Positions 47,501-58,890 are shown, counted from the stretch's first letter. The stretch is DNA of 64,000 nucleotides from Tetradesmus obliquus (GCA_030272155.1 CP126204.1:3773501-3837500); one strand, 5' to 3'. Made by a program: numbers and translations. The notes: generated by a model from the sequence alone, not told the origin.

Positions 47501-49114
47501 GCTTGCATGCGTGTACTGCATGCATGTTTGCACTGAGCTTACCGGCCGGGTGTCGCTGCACACAGAGCAGGCCACATGGCATTGGCACTGCAGCTGCTGC
47601 ATGCATGTTCCGCACAACAGCATGCTTCGACAGGAGGTCGGCTGCGCCTGTGGACCTCCCACACGCACGGTCAAACAACCGGCTGCGTTGACCTCACTCA
47701 CGTGGAAGACATGATTATGCTGTTCCTCTGCATAGCCAGGTCAAGGCCGGTTAAAGTGAAGGACAGGCCCACAAGCGCCAGTGGCCGCTCCATTAGCATG
47801 CCTGTCTGAGGGACAGGTGGCTTCGACAGCGTGACATTCCCATCTACGTACAGCAGCGACTGCACAGGGGTGTCAACCCCACCCAGTCGCTCAAAAAGCG
47901 GCACAAACGTGGCGTTGCTTGCCGAAAGCACATAGCCGTACTTTTGCGGCGGTCCTGCAAGCGCCGCGCTGCTGCTGTTGCTGCTGCCGGTCAACCCTGC
48001 TGCGCTGCTGGTTGACCGAGCATCCTGCAAGCTGCTCGCCAACAGCAGCCCGACAGATTGCCAGCTTGCCTGCGGCATCCACACATAGTTGACATGCAAG
48101 AATGTAGCAGAATCCTGCAAGCAACGGCAGAGCAGGATAGCATGTCAGTGCTCGACTTTGGTGGGCCCAGCACAGAGGGCAGCACATATGATAGTTGCGT
48201 TGAAGAAGCCGGCGTCTCCTGACAGCAACGTTGCTCACATATGTGGGCATGCTATCAGTTGCTGCTTGATGTTGACAGCAGGCACATGGCACAATAGTGA
48301 TGCAACGCAATCGTGCAAAACACATGCGACCTAAAGCCAATGCAGTCTTCAACCTGTATGCACAACATAACGACAGCCTTTGCATAGCTGATGTTCTGTG
48401 AGTGATGCTTGGATTGAATATCACACACTGCTGGCCAGCGGGCGCTCGCGGCAGCTGCTGCTCACCGTGTATATCTTGACTTTGCCTTGCTGGCTGAAGT
48501 ACTCAACATGCTGCTGCAACGTGCTGCTGTCAACCAGGAGCCGCACGTCCTGCAAGGCAACATGCCCCCCACTAGCCGTGGCACTGCTGCTGGCTCGCAG
48601 GCCAACTGGTATAAGGCCTGCAGGACTGCGTGGATCTGGCAGCTCAAAGCCAGCCAGCACCACATAGGTACAGCTGATGGATGCAGCTGTGCCTGCAAGG
48701 AACACATGGGATCATAATTTAGCTGTTGCTGGATTGGTGGGGAGCAACGCCGTGCATGTAAGAGGTCCCATTGTCGTGCACCAAGCAATGCAGTGCACGC
48801 CTGCTAACAGGGCTACCAGGATAGCACTGCAGGCGTGCAAGGGCCTTACCAGATGCAGCTGCAGCTGACGTTTCCGTGGCAATATCCTTGATCAACGCTG
48901 GCGGGCCTCCCGGGAGCCCAAGCACGCCTGTGAAGGAGCTCAAGCCAGGCGTGTAACGACAGTCCTGCGATACGCTCACATCGCCTCCAGCAAGCTGAGT
49001 TGCTTCGGATACACAAGGGGAAATAGCCGCTGCTGCGGGCGGTGCTGCTGGCAAGAGCAGGAGAATGGGCAAGCACAGCAAGACCGCCCTTCGCCTGCTG
49101 CCAAACGGCCTCAT
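39023..49114 (-). CDS. Receptor-like TKL protein kinase with large extracellular region
   Basis: A ~10-kb gene. Exon 1 (49114-48850) encodes a signal peptide (RRRAVLLCLPILLLLPAAPP). Ectodomain exons include 48692-48466, 48114-47702, 47257-47051 and blocks near 46776, 46368, 45822, 45292 and 44789, with many N-glycosylation-type NxS/T sites but no recognised domain. The 44.6-42.85 kb exon holds the single transmembrane helix (AIAVPLVVLTVAGAAVAALL before RKRRQRK) and a long Gln/Ser-rich juxtamembrane region. The kinase follows: VGRGSFASVYRAIWRGRCVA with VAVK lysine, SHPNIVQ, HADLKASNVLL (HAD in place of HRD), VADFGLSLS, GTLTHMAPELL, SDVYAYGILLWELLT and RPSFQQIVARLEQLM. Catalytic Lys and Asp residues are kept, so it should be active. 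Stop at 39023. Probably a surface sensor phosphorylating Ser/Thr; ligand unknown. Not every ectodomain exon boundary was resolved. Confidence 0.85.
41498..41952 (-). repeat. Fourfold tandem array of a kinase exon-donor junction
   Basis: The working exon end (about 41952-41893, MAVMEAVVSITMSHPNIVQ before GTGCGC) is followed downstream by three diverged copies at about 41808-41751, 41686-41628 and 41560-41498, each ending in a GTG donor. Unit length is ~125-140 bp and includes intron sequence (CCACACATGAGGCAGCA and relatives). The oldest-looking copy reads AVAWFTMRHPNILQ. Copies 2-4 share bases not found in the working exon. Confidence 0.85.
44486..44532. repeat. (CAG)n coding run
   Basis: About 14 CAG units on the plus strand. 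The receptor-kinase ectodomain reads them as poly-Ala just before its last extracellular segment. Confidence 0.7.
46001..46131. repeat. Duplicated intron segment in the receptor-kinase gene
   Basis: CAACAACCAGCTAKRGCCTG and the following GCCAGCCTCAATC occur at about 46001 and 46097, a ~96-bp period, downstream of an ectodomain exon that ends near 46157. Confidence 0.65.
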
Positions 49115-49299
49115 GACTCTGGCATCATCCTTTCGATCTTTTCACTCCAACAAAACCATCAATCATAGTTCAGCCCCGCCTTCGAACAGTGTCCAGAAGA
49201 TTGCCCTCCAGAATCACCATCCATGTCTCGCCCGATATTGTCAAATCCGCGTACGTTTGTCAGCATAACACGATTCAGTTTCTATGCACTGTGTTTTGC

Positions 49300-49304
49300 T
49301 TACA
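49300..49304 (-). terminator. Candidate TGTAA polyadenylation signal of RPB7
   Basis: TGTAA on the minus strand 85 bases after the RPB7 stop (49389) and before the receptor-kinase start (49114), where a 3' end must fall between two tandem genes. Confidence 0.5.
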
Positions 49305-49388
49305 TGGCGTCACCCTTGGACCACACTATGCTGAGCCCCGCCACATGCAACACGTGGCACTGCAATCCAGAGCTGCTTCAATCTTCGC

Positions 49389-51556
49389 TTACGCCCCCTC
49401 GTTGATGACTCCCAGGTAGTCCTCCTTCATCGTCCCGATGCAGAACTGCAGCATCGCAGTAACAACAAGTGTAGGTCATTCAAGGCACGGGTATGCATCA
49501 GTACCCCTGCACAGTGATGCTGGCGGGCTGTGTAAGCTGCTTTAGGAGTAACAGAGCAGGATATGTAAGCATACAGTACCAGAGCAGTGTACAGCAGCAA
49601 GCCATTGACCTCAGGCTGCCCATCATGGCAGCAGTGCACCGCTCTGGTCATGAGACTCGAACGGTCAACACATGGGGTCACGCTGCAAAACAAAACAGCA
49701 GCAAATTTGCACTACAAAAAGGCAGGCAACTGCAGCATGTGGGGAGAGCACAATCAGCAGTGCAGGGGTGGCGCACCATGTCGTTTAGGTCTGTCCTCAC
49801 TCCCAGCACTTTGATGCGGACCTCACTGCCCTCCTTGATCTGCACAGCACCAGCAAAGGCACCATAAGATGTTTTGAAATTTGTGACAAAGCTTGCAGCC
49901 AGCACTGCAGAACACACACGGTTGATGAAGCTACAGGCAACGGGATCCGTGGAAGCAGCTCTCGGCTGCAGCCTGCAACAACTGCTTGCAGGACATGCCC
50001 CGTGGTCTGCAGTACAGGATATTCTGCGCAGCGTGGCGTAAGCTGCACCCAGCCACACCGCTTGTGGTCTATTCAGTAGCAAGTCCCAGCACCACCCCCG
50101 CCTGTGTGCAGCCAGCCTCCCTGCCCTATCCCTGCTTGTGTGTTCTGTCCACTTTTCACTGCGCACCTGACTGGTGGCGTCCAAAGAGAGGAAAGCGTCG
50201 CCGTTCACTGTGGAATACTCAAAGTCGTCCGGGATCAGCTGCAAGGTACAGAAGCCAGCAACACAGCAACAGCACCAGTGGGTGCATACTAGGGTGACTG
50301 GATTAGTGGAGTACTCAAAGTCATCCGGGATCAGCTGCAGCATGGAAAGTACAGTAACACAGCAACAGCACTAGTGGGTGCATACTAGGGTGAGTGGAGT
50401 ACTCGTAAACATCCAAGCTGAGGGTACAAACTTTGTGCTGCAGTGCAGTAACACAGCAACAGCATCAGTGGGTGCATACTGGGGGGAGTGACGCAATCGT
50501 ACTCCTGCAAGATGAGCTGCAGCCCAGAAAGCGAAGTTCAGAGCGCAGGTTTCATAGGTGCATTGTGCAACGAGCTGGACCTGCGCTAAAAGTGTGGACT
50601 TTTAGGCTAAAAGTCCACAGGGGGGCAAGAGCAAATCCATGCAATTTGTGAGATGTTTTCAGAAGTGCAGCTGATTTTGGCTGCTGCCTGCAGCTGCACA
50701 ACTACCCTGCAGCTTCCCTGAGCTGCACAACCTTGTGGCAGCAGCACCTGGCGACGCTGATGCTCTTGTCAAAACTGTCTTACTGCCTTAATCAAACGGT
50801 TTGTACCGCACCAAGTGTCTTGCTCAAACTGCTTCAGCTGCCTTTATGCAACTCACGTGGCTCGACACGAAGATCTGGACAGGCCCAGCATCAGCAAAGA
50901 AGCCCATCTGCATGAGCACATACGCAACGCAGCAGCGACAGCAGCAGCAACAGTATAAGAAGCAGCGGGGGAAACTCAGCAGTTTGAATGCAGCATGCAG
51001 GGGTTTCAGCGTGCTGGCTGAATCTCTCGAGCAGCTTTTTGTGGAGCCTTGGCTGTCACAGCAACCCTAGGATGATGCAGTTACGTGTAGCCCGTGTTTG
51101 CCAGGCACTGCTGCTGAAAGCACATGCGCCTCCTTTTAAGAGCCAGCTGGATGCGGCACATGGCCACAGTTGCCGCTGGCAGCCGCGCCTCGTTCACGCT
51201 GTTCACTACGCAGCCCAGCACACTTGGGAGCCGTATACATGACCCCTTCTTCACTGAAATGTAATAGCACAGAAAGGGCAATTGCAGTTGGCACACCCTG
51301 TGGCCATTGCTATGAGTATCATTAGTCCCTGTCATCATGAAATGACGAAAATGACACAGATCAGCATTGCTTGCAGGTGAACGGTTGTGCATTTTACCAT
51401 GCCTGAAACTGTCTTGTTACACATAAATTGTCATCACCTTGTTCACGCTGTTCACAATGCAGTCCAGTACTTCGCCCTTGAAGGGCCTGAAGGTGATGCA
51501 CTGGAAGTTGGCCTTGAACGTGGCCAGCCCGCTGCCATCCTGCCGGATCTTGCCCT

Positions 51557-51591
<35 letters not shown>

Positions 51592-52566
51592 CCTGAGTAC
51601 TGTGCGATTGAAGTTCGCCTTGAAGGTGGCCAGCCCGCTGCCGTCCTGCCGGATCTTGCCCTGAGCAGCAGCAGCAGCAGCAGCAGCAGCAGAGTGGCAG
51701 GCGAAGAAGCAGAGAAGAAAGGGCATCAGCAGCAGCAGCAGCAGCAGCAACAAGGTACAGCAGTGTCGCGTTGTTGACTCTGCCTTGACATCATTTAGCT
51801 CGTTGCCGTCCTCCCAACAGCAGTGCTGCTGTTGCTGCAACAAAAAAAGGCAGCCCAGCTGCAGCTGTTGCACAGCGCTGTGACTGGCAGCATCTTCGGC
51901 TGCCTGCGTGATTCCAGGCTGCTGATCACCCTGGCTTTTGATGAGAGGTCGGCTGATATGACAGCAAAATAACAGTAATAACAGTTGTAACAGTCACATG
52001 TGATGCTGCACACCTTGGAGATGTCATCCACTGCCAGCACTGACAGCACATAGCCATGCTTGGCACTGCATGTGCCCTCCACCTGCGGTTGCAGCACATG
52101 CAGAGCAGGACACATGAGTTGCAGCACAAACTCGCCACGCCACATACATGAAGGTGCTGCTGCTGGTCAGCAAATGATGAGTCGCATAACAGCAGTTCCA
52201 TTCACTATCAGTGGTAGTGAACGGATGTGCATGCAGCACTGGACGTGCCTTACGCGCATGCAGGCTGTAGCGTCAACTGCCGCTGGATGCATGCTGCTGG
52301 GCACAGCTGCTGCTGGCCTCTGAGTGCAACCGCTGGCACCTGCGGCAGTTGCAATTAAGCCAGCTGTTCTCTGTTGCTTCTGTTGGTGCTGCTGTTGCAG
52401 AAGCCGCCAAAATATGCTTGCAGGAACACGGTTGCTGCTGCTGCTTGTGCTGCAGGCAGCAGCACACCTTGTCTACAATTTTGAGCCTGATCGTCTCCCG
52501 CAGCTTAGGCCCGAAGTACATCGGCTCGAGGTCGATGTTCTGGCTGATGGTGACATGATAAAACAT
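49389..52566 (-). CDS. RPB7: RNA polymerase II subunit RPB7
   Basis: Seven exons, 52566-52468, 52082-52014, 51554-51438, 50907-50857, 50238-50167, 49839-49777 and 49445-49389, every one a whole number of codons, give 175 residues, the usual RPB7 length. The N-terminal tip domain reads MFYHVTISQNIDLEPMYFGP, VEGTCSAKHGYVLSVLAV, and FRPFKGEVLDCIVNSVNKMG with FFADAGPVQIFVSSHLIPDD. The C-terminal OB-type domain has EGSEVRIKVLGVRTDLNDMF and ends CIGTMKEDYLGVINEGA. Known: RPB7 pairs with RPB4 as the stalk of RNA polymerase II, contacting nascent RNA and initiation factors in the nucleus. All introns are phase 0, GT-AG. Introns before and after exon 3 and before exon 5 hold degenerate exon copies. 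It diverges from the LON-domain gene, with 576 bp between start codons. Confidence 0.96.
50209..50525 (-). repeat. ~92-97-bp minisatellite spanning the RPB7 exon 5 acceptor
   Basis: About 3.3 units of intron end plus exon head (LIPDDFEYST), at 50212-50246 (working), 50309-50343, 50396-50425 and 50488-50522. They are separated by equally repeated intron sequence containing ACACAGCAACAGCA and GTGGGTGCATACT. Divergence rises with distance from the working exon. Confidence 0.85.
51180..51235 (-). repeat. Donor-side copy of RPB7 exon 3
   Basis: Codes for VLGCVVNSVNEARLPA, a diverged copy of the exon 3 end VLDCIVNSVNK, in the intron downstream of exon 3. Confidence 0.65.
51603..51665 (-). repeat. 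Acceptor-side copy of RPB7 exon 3
   Basis: CTGCTCAG followed by codons for GKIRQDGSGLATFKANF, nearly identical to the working exon start at 51554, about 108 bp upstream of it. The separating DNA is a (CAG)n run, itself duplicated. Confidence 0.85.
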
Positions 52567-53142
52567 CCTGCCACTGTGCCCCTGAGGGCGCCAGGGCGCC
52601 TACAGGCCCTGCGCTGCTGCTACTGCTGCTGCTGTTGCTGGAGGCGTGCCTCAGCAATGGAACTGTGACACGGATACTCTAGCAAAAGCCGTAAAGCTCA
52701 GCCACTCAGGTATAAGAACCGGTTGTCGCGGACAAAGCTTTGAGAAGGATCAGCAGGCAGAAGTACTGCTCACAGAAGAGCAAGCTACTGCTATGACACA
52801 GGTCCAACGAATCCGGCCACCAGTAGCCGTGACACAAATACGTCAAGCTACACTACCATGCGCGAAGTTTTCGCTTATGCGGATGCACATGCAATTCAAG
52901 ACACGCGGGGTCCAGGACTGTCACTTTCAACTAGAACCGAGAACCGCTTCCGATTTCTCCACAGTCAAGGGTAAGGAAGGCGATCCTTGTCTACAATTTT
53001 GTATCGTCGAAAGCTACGTATTTCGCCTCCGCTGTTCACTGGCAGTATTCCAGCAGCACTCTCTTGCCACACTCTCAGTGCACCACACATCAGTCATTAG
53101 CACCACGGCGTCTGCAGCCACCCATTGCCTGCAACAGCCCAC
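52567..53142. promoter_or_regulatory. Probable bidirectional promoter of RPB7 and the LON-domain gene
   Basis: 576 bp between divergent start codons. A plus-strand open frame (52646-53146) crosses it, but lacks any recognisable motif and is best treated as chance. No TATA box is obvious. Confidence 0.4.
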
Positions 53143-53993
53143 ATGATTACTGCTCATCAGACACGCAGCCATTGTGCCAACAAGCAGGGCAGTAGCAGGC
53201 CTGTGCTGCTTGCTGTTAGGCAGCTCAGGCCACACCACAGGGCGAGGGCAGTGCAGCAGTTGGTCAGGGCAGCAGCAGATGACAGCATGGGAGGGGACCC
53301 TCTGGACAAGCCTTTCCTGAACAAACTGGACATGGGTGTTGTTTTCTCTCAGCAGAACAGTAAGTTTCTGCCTGCTGGGTAGCTGGCACACCCCTGCGAA
53401 GCTTTGAAACGGCTCTCTGAAGGCAAGAATTGCATGCAATGGCCAGGGCCGACCGTAATCAGAGCATGCATGGCTTGCACCATCAGAGCAGCAGCAACTT
53501 ACACAGTGAAACAGCGTGAGCCCAGCTGCCGATAACAACTGAACGATCTGCTGAGCCTGCTGCTGTTGCTGCCTGGCTGTCAATGCTGCACCAGGTGACT
53601 TGCAGGAGGCTGTGCAGTTCCCTATGGCGGTGCCGCTGCTGCCTTTTCCAGTGGAGGAAGTGTTCCTTCCAGGTGAGACCCTGTTTTTTTAACCAGTCAA
53701 ATAGATATTTATTTCTTTATGCAGCTATCAGATATGTCAGGGGGTGGAGCCATTTTTCTGTGGACGAAGTGTTCCTGCCTGGTAAGGAGAGTACTGTGGA
53801 GAGCATTGTTGCAGCTTCAGGGTTTGCGGGGGTACTAGGTGACGTCTGTGCAGGTGCATGTACTCACAGGCATGTATCATCGTGTCATATGTGGCAACGC
53901 AGCAGGCACTCTGCTAGATGACGATGCTGGTTTCACAGACTTTAGGCAGTCGTTCCACACCAGCACTAGCAGCAGCCTCCGTAGGCTGGCGTG

Positions 53994-54024
<31 letters not shown>

Positions 54025-54215
54025 CCTGCGCAGGCTCTGTCAAGACGCTGCACTTGTGCGAAGCCCGCTACCTGGCGCTAGCAGCAGCCTAACTACGCCG
54101 CCGCGCTTGCTGCTGCTGCTGCTGCTGCTGCTCCCTGCGCAGGCTCCGTCAAGACGCTGCACTTGTGTGAAGCCCGCTACCTGGCGCTAGCAGCAGCCTA
54201 ACTACGCTGCCGCGC

Positions 54216-54251
<36 letters not shown>

Positions 54252-55155
54252 CCTGCGCAGGCTCCGTGAAGACGCTGCACCTGTACGAAGCCCGCTACCT
54301 GGCGCTAGCAGCAGCCTAACTACGCTGCCGCGCTTGCTGCTGCTCCTGCTGCTGCTGCTGCTCCCTGCGCAGGCTCCGTCAAGACGCTGCACCTGTACGA
54401 AGCCCGCTACCTAGCAATGCTAGAGGAGGTGCTTTTGAACCCCGGGCGCAACAAATTTATTGGCCATGTGGTGGTTGAGCAGCTGGGAGACCCTGTCGGC
54501 AGCAGGGCATCTGCATTCCCACGCGCCTTTGTGGGTGACAACTTTGTGATGCTCATGGGCACACTGTGCAGGGTGAGTGTACAGTGAGGCGGCGCGGTTT
54601 GTTAACAGCTGGGTCCAGAGTTTTGGATTTGGTCAGCAACAGAAGTTTACTGTGGAAACAACATTGTGATGCTCATGGGCACTCTGTGCAGGGTGAGGCG
54701 GCACAAGTTGTGGCTAGTGTCAGCTGAAGCTGTGTCCAATTTATAACTAATTGTAAGTGATTGGGCGGCAGATGTTGTAAATGTGATGGGTGGCAGATGT
54801 ATTGCGCCGAGGACAACTGTGTGATGCTGATGGGCACACTGTGCGGGGTGAGCCGGCACAACTGTTGCTAGCCGCTGCAGCTGTGGCCTTATACTGTTGA
54901 AAGGAATGATCCAAGTCCTGTGTAAGGCGCAACTTTGTGATGCTCATGGGCACGCTGTGCAGGGTGAGGCGGCACAACTGTTGCGGTTGGCCAATGCTGG
55001 ACTCTAAACTTGTTCTTTGTAATCCACCCAACAAACTCTGTGGACAGGATGCAGACTGTGTTCAATGCATTCAGCTGCCGGTTAGCTTCGTGGCCACTGC
55101 ACTTTGGTGTACCAGTGCTGATGGTGACATGTACAGCTGTGTGATTCACCATAAA

Positions 55156-55208
<53 letters not shown>

Positions 55209-56745
55209 AGGTGCTTGAAGTGAAGAGCCTGCAAGTTGGTGCGCTTGTGAAGGTCCAGGCAGAAGCCCGGATTGCAGTCACACGCGTCACCCAGGTGCAG
55301 CCGTTTGTGCGGGGCAATGTGGAGGCGGTGCAAGATGGCCCGCTGCAGGACAGGCAGGCGGTGCAGCAGCAGCTGCAGCAGCTGCAGACAACAATGCAGG
55401 TGAGCAAGGGCGTTTGGATCTGTTGTGGCTGCAACTTCACTGTAGGTTGTTGAGGTGTTGCTGGTTCGTACAGCACAGGATAGAGTGAGGCACTTGCAGA
55501 TGCCACAAACACCGGCCGTGCTGCCCACACACCTTCACAGCTGGCTGCTATGCTCACTTTGTACGCGTCTCTCATCTGCATGCGGTCGCAAACGCCACAC
55601 AATCCGGCCGTGCTGCTCACACACCAAAACACAGCTAGCTGCTGTACTCACTTTGTACGCGTCTCTCATCAGCCTGCTATGCATCTTGTTGACTGTGCAA
55701 TTGCCTGCCTCTCATCTTGCTGAGTGTGCAATCACTGTGCAGATAAGCTCTGACCAGACCACAGCACGGCGCAGCATTCTTTGTTGTGGGAGTGTCACCT
55801 GTGCGCTTCTCCTTCTGCTGCTGCTGCTGCTGCTGCAGGATCTTCAAAACCTGTCAATGAAGTTCAGGTCAAAACACACAGCAGCTTTGCAGCATGCCAT
55901 GTACTGGTGGCCAAAAGCACCCCTCATACCAGCAGCAGCAGCAGCTGTTGAAGTTGAGGCAACACCCAGCAGCAGCAGCAGCAGCAGCAGCAGTAGCAGT
56001 CCTGACAGCGCTGTATTACTCAAGGAGGATCCATCCAGCACATCAGAAGCAGCTAACAACAACAGCAGCAGCAGCAGCAGCGGCAGCAGCCCTGCCGCAG
56101 ATTTAGCAGAGACAGCAGCCCGGCTGTCTTTTGCTGCCCTGCAGCATGTGCCTGAAGCTTCACCCAAGGTGCGCGGCAGCAGCAGCAGGAGCAGCAGCGG
56201 GAGCTCAAATGTTGGATGTGCATGGCAACGGTTGCGGCCGCCATGCCGCCTTCGACCTGCGCATACGTGGGATGATGATGCTCAGTGTCAGCTGACTGCC
56301 TCTACTGACCTACGTGAAGCTGTTACAAATAGACTTTGCCGAATTGTACTGTGTTACTGCCTGCAGGAGCAACTGAAGCTGCTGCGCTGCAGCGTAAATG
56401 CACTCTGCAGCACAGCAACTTGATGTGATTAGGCCCTACTTGTGTGACCACGGTTATGTTGCGCTGTCCAATCTGCCTGCAGGAGCAACTGAAGCTGCTG
56501 CGCTGCAGCGTAAATGCACTCTGCAGCACAGCAACTTGATGTGATTAGGCCCTACTTGTGTGACCACGGTTATGTTGCGCTGTCCAATCTGCCTGCAGGA
56601 GCAACTGAAGCTGCTGCGCTGCAGCGTGAATGCCCTTGAAACAGATGACACCAGCGCGCGGCTGGCGCTGGCGCAGCAGCACATGGGGGAGAGCCTGCAG
56701 CTGCTGGCGGCAAAGTGTGCGCTGAAGTCGCTGCAGCTTAGCTGA
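53143..56745 (+). CDS. LON N-terminal (substrate-binding) domain protein, probably plastid
   Basis: Exons 53143-53359, 53606-53672, 54373-54572, 55211-55399, 55839-56168 and 56599-56745 give ~383 residues. The first ~50 are basic and Ser/His/Arg-rich with few acids (MITAHQTRSHCANKQGSSRP), fitting a chloroplast transit peptide. The LON domain follows: FPMAVPLLPFPVEEVFLPGS, VKTLHLYEARYLAMLEEVLL, FIGHVVVEQLGDPVG, FVMLMGTLCRVLEVKSLQVG and RIAVTRVTQVQPFVRGNVEA. A Ser-rich insert (exon 5) and the helical end EQLKLLRCSVNALETDDTSA follow. There is no AAA+ or protease domain, so it belongs with stand-alone LON-domain proteins of plants and algae; role uncertain. The phase from exon 1 to exon 2 is not resolved; the others agree. 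The introns are full of junction copies. Confidence 0.78.
53737..53782 (+). repeat. Donor-side copy of LON exon 2
   Basis: Repeats the end of exon 2 (PFPVEEVFLPG before GTGAGA) as HFSVDEVFLPG before a GTAAGG donor. Confidence 0.75.
53990..54410 (+). repeat. 110-118-bp tandem array of the LON exon 3 acceptor junction
   Basis: Three copies of (CTG)n, CTCCCTGCGCAG and the codons for GSVKTLHLYEARYLAL precede the working junction at 54373; their acceptors are at 54032, 54142 and 54260. Each unit ends with CTAGCAGCAGCCTAACTACG, so a mis-spliced mRNA would meet a stop. CTG number varies between units. Confidence 0.9.
54536..54977 (+). repeat. Fourfold array of the LON exon 3 donor junction
   Basis: DNFVMLMGTLCR followed by GTGAG (54536-54578, working) recurs at about 54655-54700 (NNIVMLMGTLCR), 54817-54860 (DNCVMLMGTLCG) and 54931-54977 (RNFVMLMGTLCR), each before GTGAGSCGGCACAA-type intron sequence. 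Confidence 0.9.
55155..55209. repeat. (CTG)n run before LON exon 4
   Basis: About 17 CTG units that lead straight into the CTGCAG acceptor at 55210. Confidence 0.9.
56365..56640 (+). repeat. 116-120-bp tandem repeat of the LON terminal-exon acceptor
   Basis: CCTGCAG plus codons for EQLKLLRCSVNAL occurs three times (exon-like starts at about 56368, 56480 and 56599). The DNA between copies is almost identical (GATGTGATTAGGCCCTACTT and neighbours), so this is the youngest array in the window. Only the last copy continues into the open terminal exon. Confidence 0.9.
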
Positions 56746-58890
56746 CTCAGCACTCGGAGTGCTGCGCATGCAGGCTGGTGATGGCACTGTTGTGATTGGC
56801 CGGCCGGCTGGCGCTGGCTCAGCAGCACATGGGGGAGAGCCTGCAGCTGCTGGCGGCAAAGTGTGCGCTGAAGTCACTGCAGCTTAGCTGAGAGTACTGC
56901 GCAGATTGGCTGATGGCGATACTGTTATGATTGACGGCCGGCCATCATGTTTTGGGCCTGGAGTGTGCTGTGGTGTGACCATGTAACATCACAGCGCCAT
57001 TGCATTTAGTTTGGGCAAGCCCAAGCTGTACCGTATCAGCGACCATACTGTCTGACATGTCGCCTCAGGCTGGTTGATTGCAACGGAATGCGTAGTTGCT
57101 TGTACAACAACATGTTGTTAGAAGGCTGGGCCCCCTCCAGTCAGGCAGCGGCCGCCTATGACTCAAAGCCTGAGGCTGAGTCGTCTTTTAGGGCCTGCCC
57201 AATTACAGCAGCTGACGGCACAATCAGAAACTATGAAAACTCAGGTCTGCAAAGCAGACGAAAGCAGCAACGCCAGACAAGAAAGCACAACACAGCTTGG
57301 GGCACATGCGTATAAACCTTGGTTCAAGGTGTGATACGCTCTCGTGCACAAGAGCTTTTTGGCTGCACACTAAAATGAATCTGCCTCTCCCTTGGGGGGC
57401 TCTTACTGAGTAGGAACAGAGCCGTGAGTCACAGGCTGTCTCCCATGCCTCAGGGTGGTAGTACCACAAACACAGCCAGAGTAGCTGTGCAACATCACAG
57501 CACGCCGCCATATTGTCAGGTGGTCACAACTCAACAGTGGCATCATTGTTGTGCATGCTTCGCCGCGACAGACAACGCCACTGCACTGCTGCTTGTCATG
57601 GATTACATTACATTACATTACATGCTGCACTCAACGAGGAGTGGGAACCCCAATCATGCAAGTTCACAAGCGAAGCATCCATCACAGCTGCTTGCTTAAC
57701 CACTCCCTGCGTGCACTGCGCATGACTGGCTTACGCATTTTGACAAGAGTACAGTGACAAAGGAAAGGCACACGGCATGCACAGTGCTGTGCCAGCGAAA
57801 TCAGTCACTGGCTGTTTGCATGCAGGCTGGTAGACTTATTGAACAGCTGCTTGTTGCTTGCCGCATTAAACTGGCTGGCAGAACGCAGCAGCCGCCACAC
57901 CACATCACCCCTTCACATTACCTATTTGTTCGTGCAGTATGGTGTAGTGCAATGCCGCCCTGTGTGCAATGACAGGACCCTTCCAAACATGATCATAGAT
58001 GTGAGCTGTCATGGGATCATCCCCAGTTGCGTTGATGCGTGTGGAACATCAACCATACTGTGCACAACTGCACCATGAAGGGTTTTGTTTAATCGTATGC
58101 ATGATGCGTGCACGGCACACGACGTGCATTACAACGTGACGTTTTATGACTTGGGTAATGACAAGGGAGATGACCTCGGTTCAACAATGCAGCAGTGCCT
58201 GGCTCAAGCAGCAACGTACGTCAACCTTTGTCTGACGGAATAGTACTGCACGCACGCTCACCAGCTGGTTGAGGCTGATTTGAACAGCTTAGGTCCGCTG
58301 CTTACGTGTACAATGACAATCCTCTGTCAACAGTTTCTCGCGCTTGTCTGTGCAACTAGGATACAAGAGCTCTGCCCCACAGTCCCTGTCACTGCTAGCT
58401 CGCAGTCGGTGCACGTTCAACAGATGTACAATCCACAACTTGTCAGATCCACAAATTGAAGCCTCGTCAGTGCACGTGCTGGCTGCAGGGCAGCAGCACG
58501 CCTCACCAAATCCTCAACCAACCTTCTGTGTGTCGCAGTTTGCACTGCAGGGCTTGATCGCCAAACAGCAGCTCTTGCATGCGGCAGTGCTACAGCTTGA
58601 AGTACACGAGCGCGCATGTGCAGCAATCACAAACATCCATGCCCACACCGATGCTGCACAAGGCTTTCATCCTTCAAGTGCCATACAATGCACACTCCTG
58701 GATCGCCTGACAAACGGTGTATGTTCTCATCATCACCACTGATACTTGTACATACTTGCCAACGCAAAACATGCCCCGCACACAAAACACTTTAAAGCCC
58801 TGATCCACATGCACACGCCTGTACCCAGTCATCTGGTAGACCCAGCTACCGCAGCTTCAGCTGTTAAGCTTGGGTGCTTTTGGGATGAGT
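56746..58890. other. Intergenic region 3' of LON and of the small secreted gene
   Basis: No supported coding exon. Holds the 3' copy of the LON exon, a TGTAA at 56983-56987 that may end the LON transcript, and an (ATTAC)n run at 57602-57622. Confidence 0.4.
56808..56894 (+). repeat. Copy of the LON terminal coding segment after the stop
   Basis: Repeats RLALAQQHMGESLQLLAAKC, then ALKSLQLS and TGA, 60-150 bases beyond the used stop at 56745. Nearly identical to the working copy. Confidence 0.85.

Noticed and set aside
52646-53146. 167-codon plus-strand open frame between RPB7 and LON
   Set aside because: It overlaps the divergent promoter region, has no recognisable motif, and the LON start at 53143 with a transit-peptide-like sequence explains the region better.
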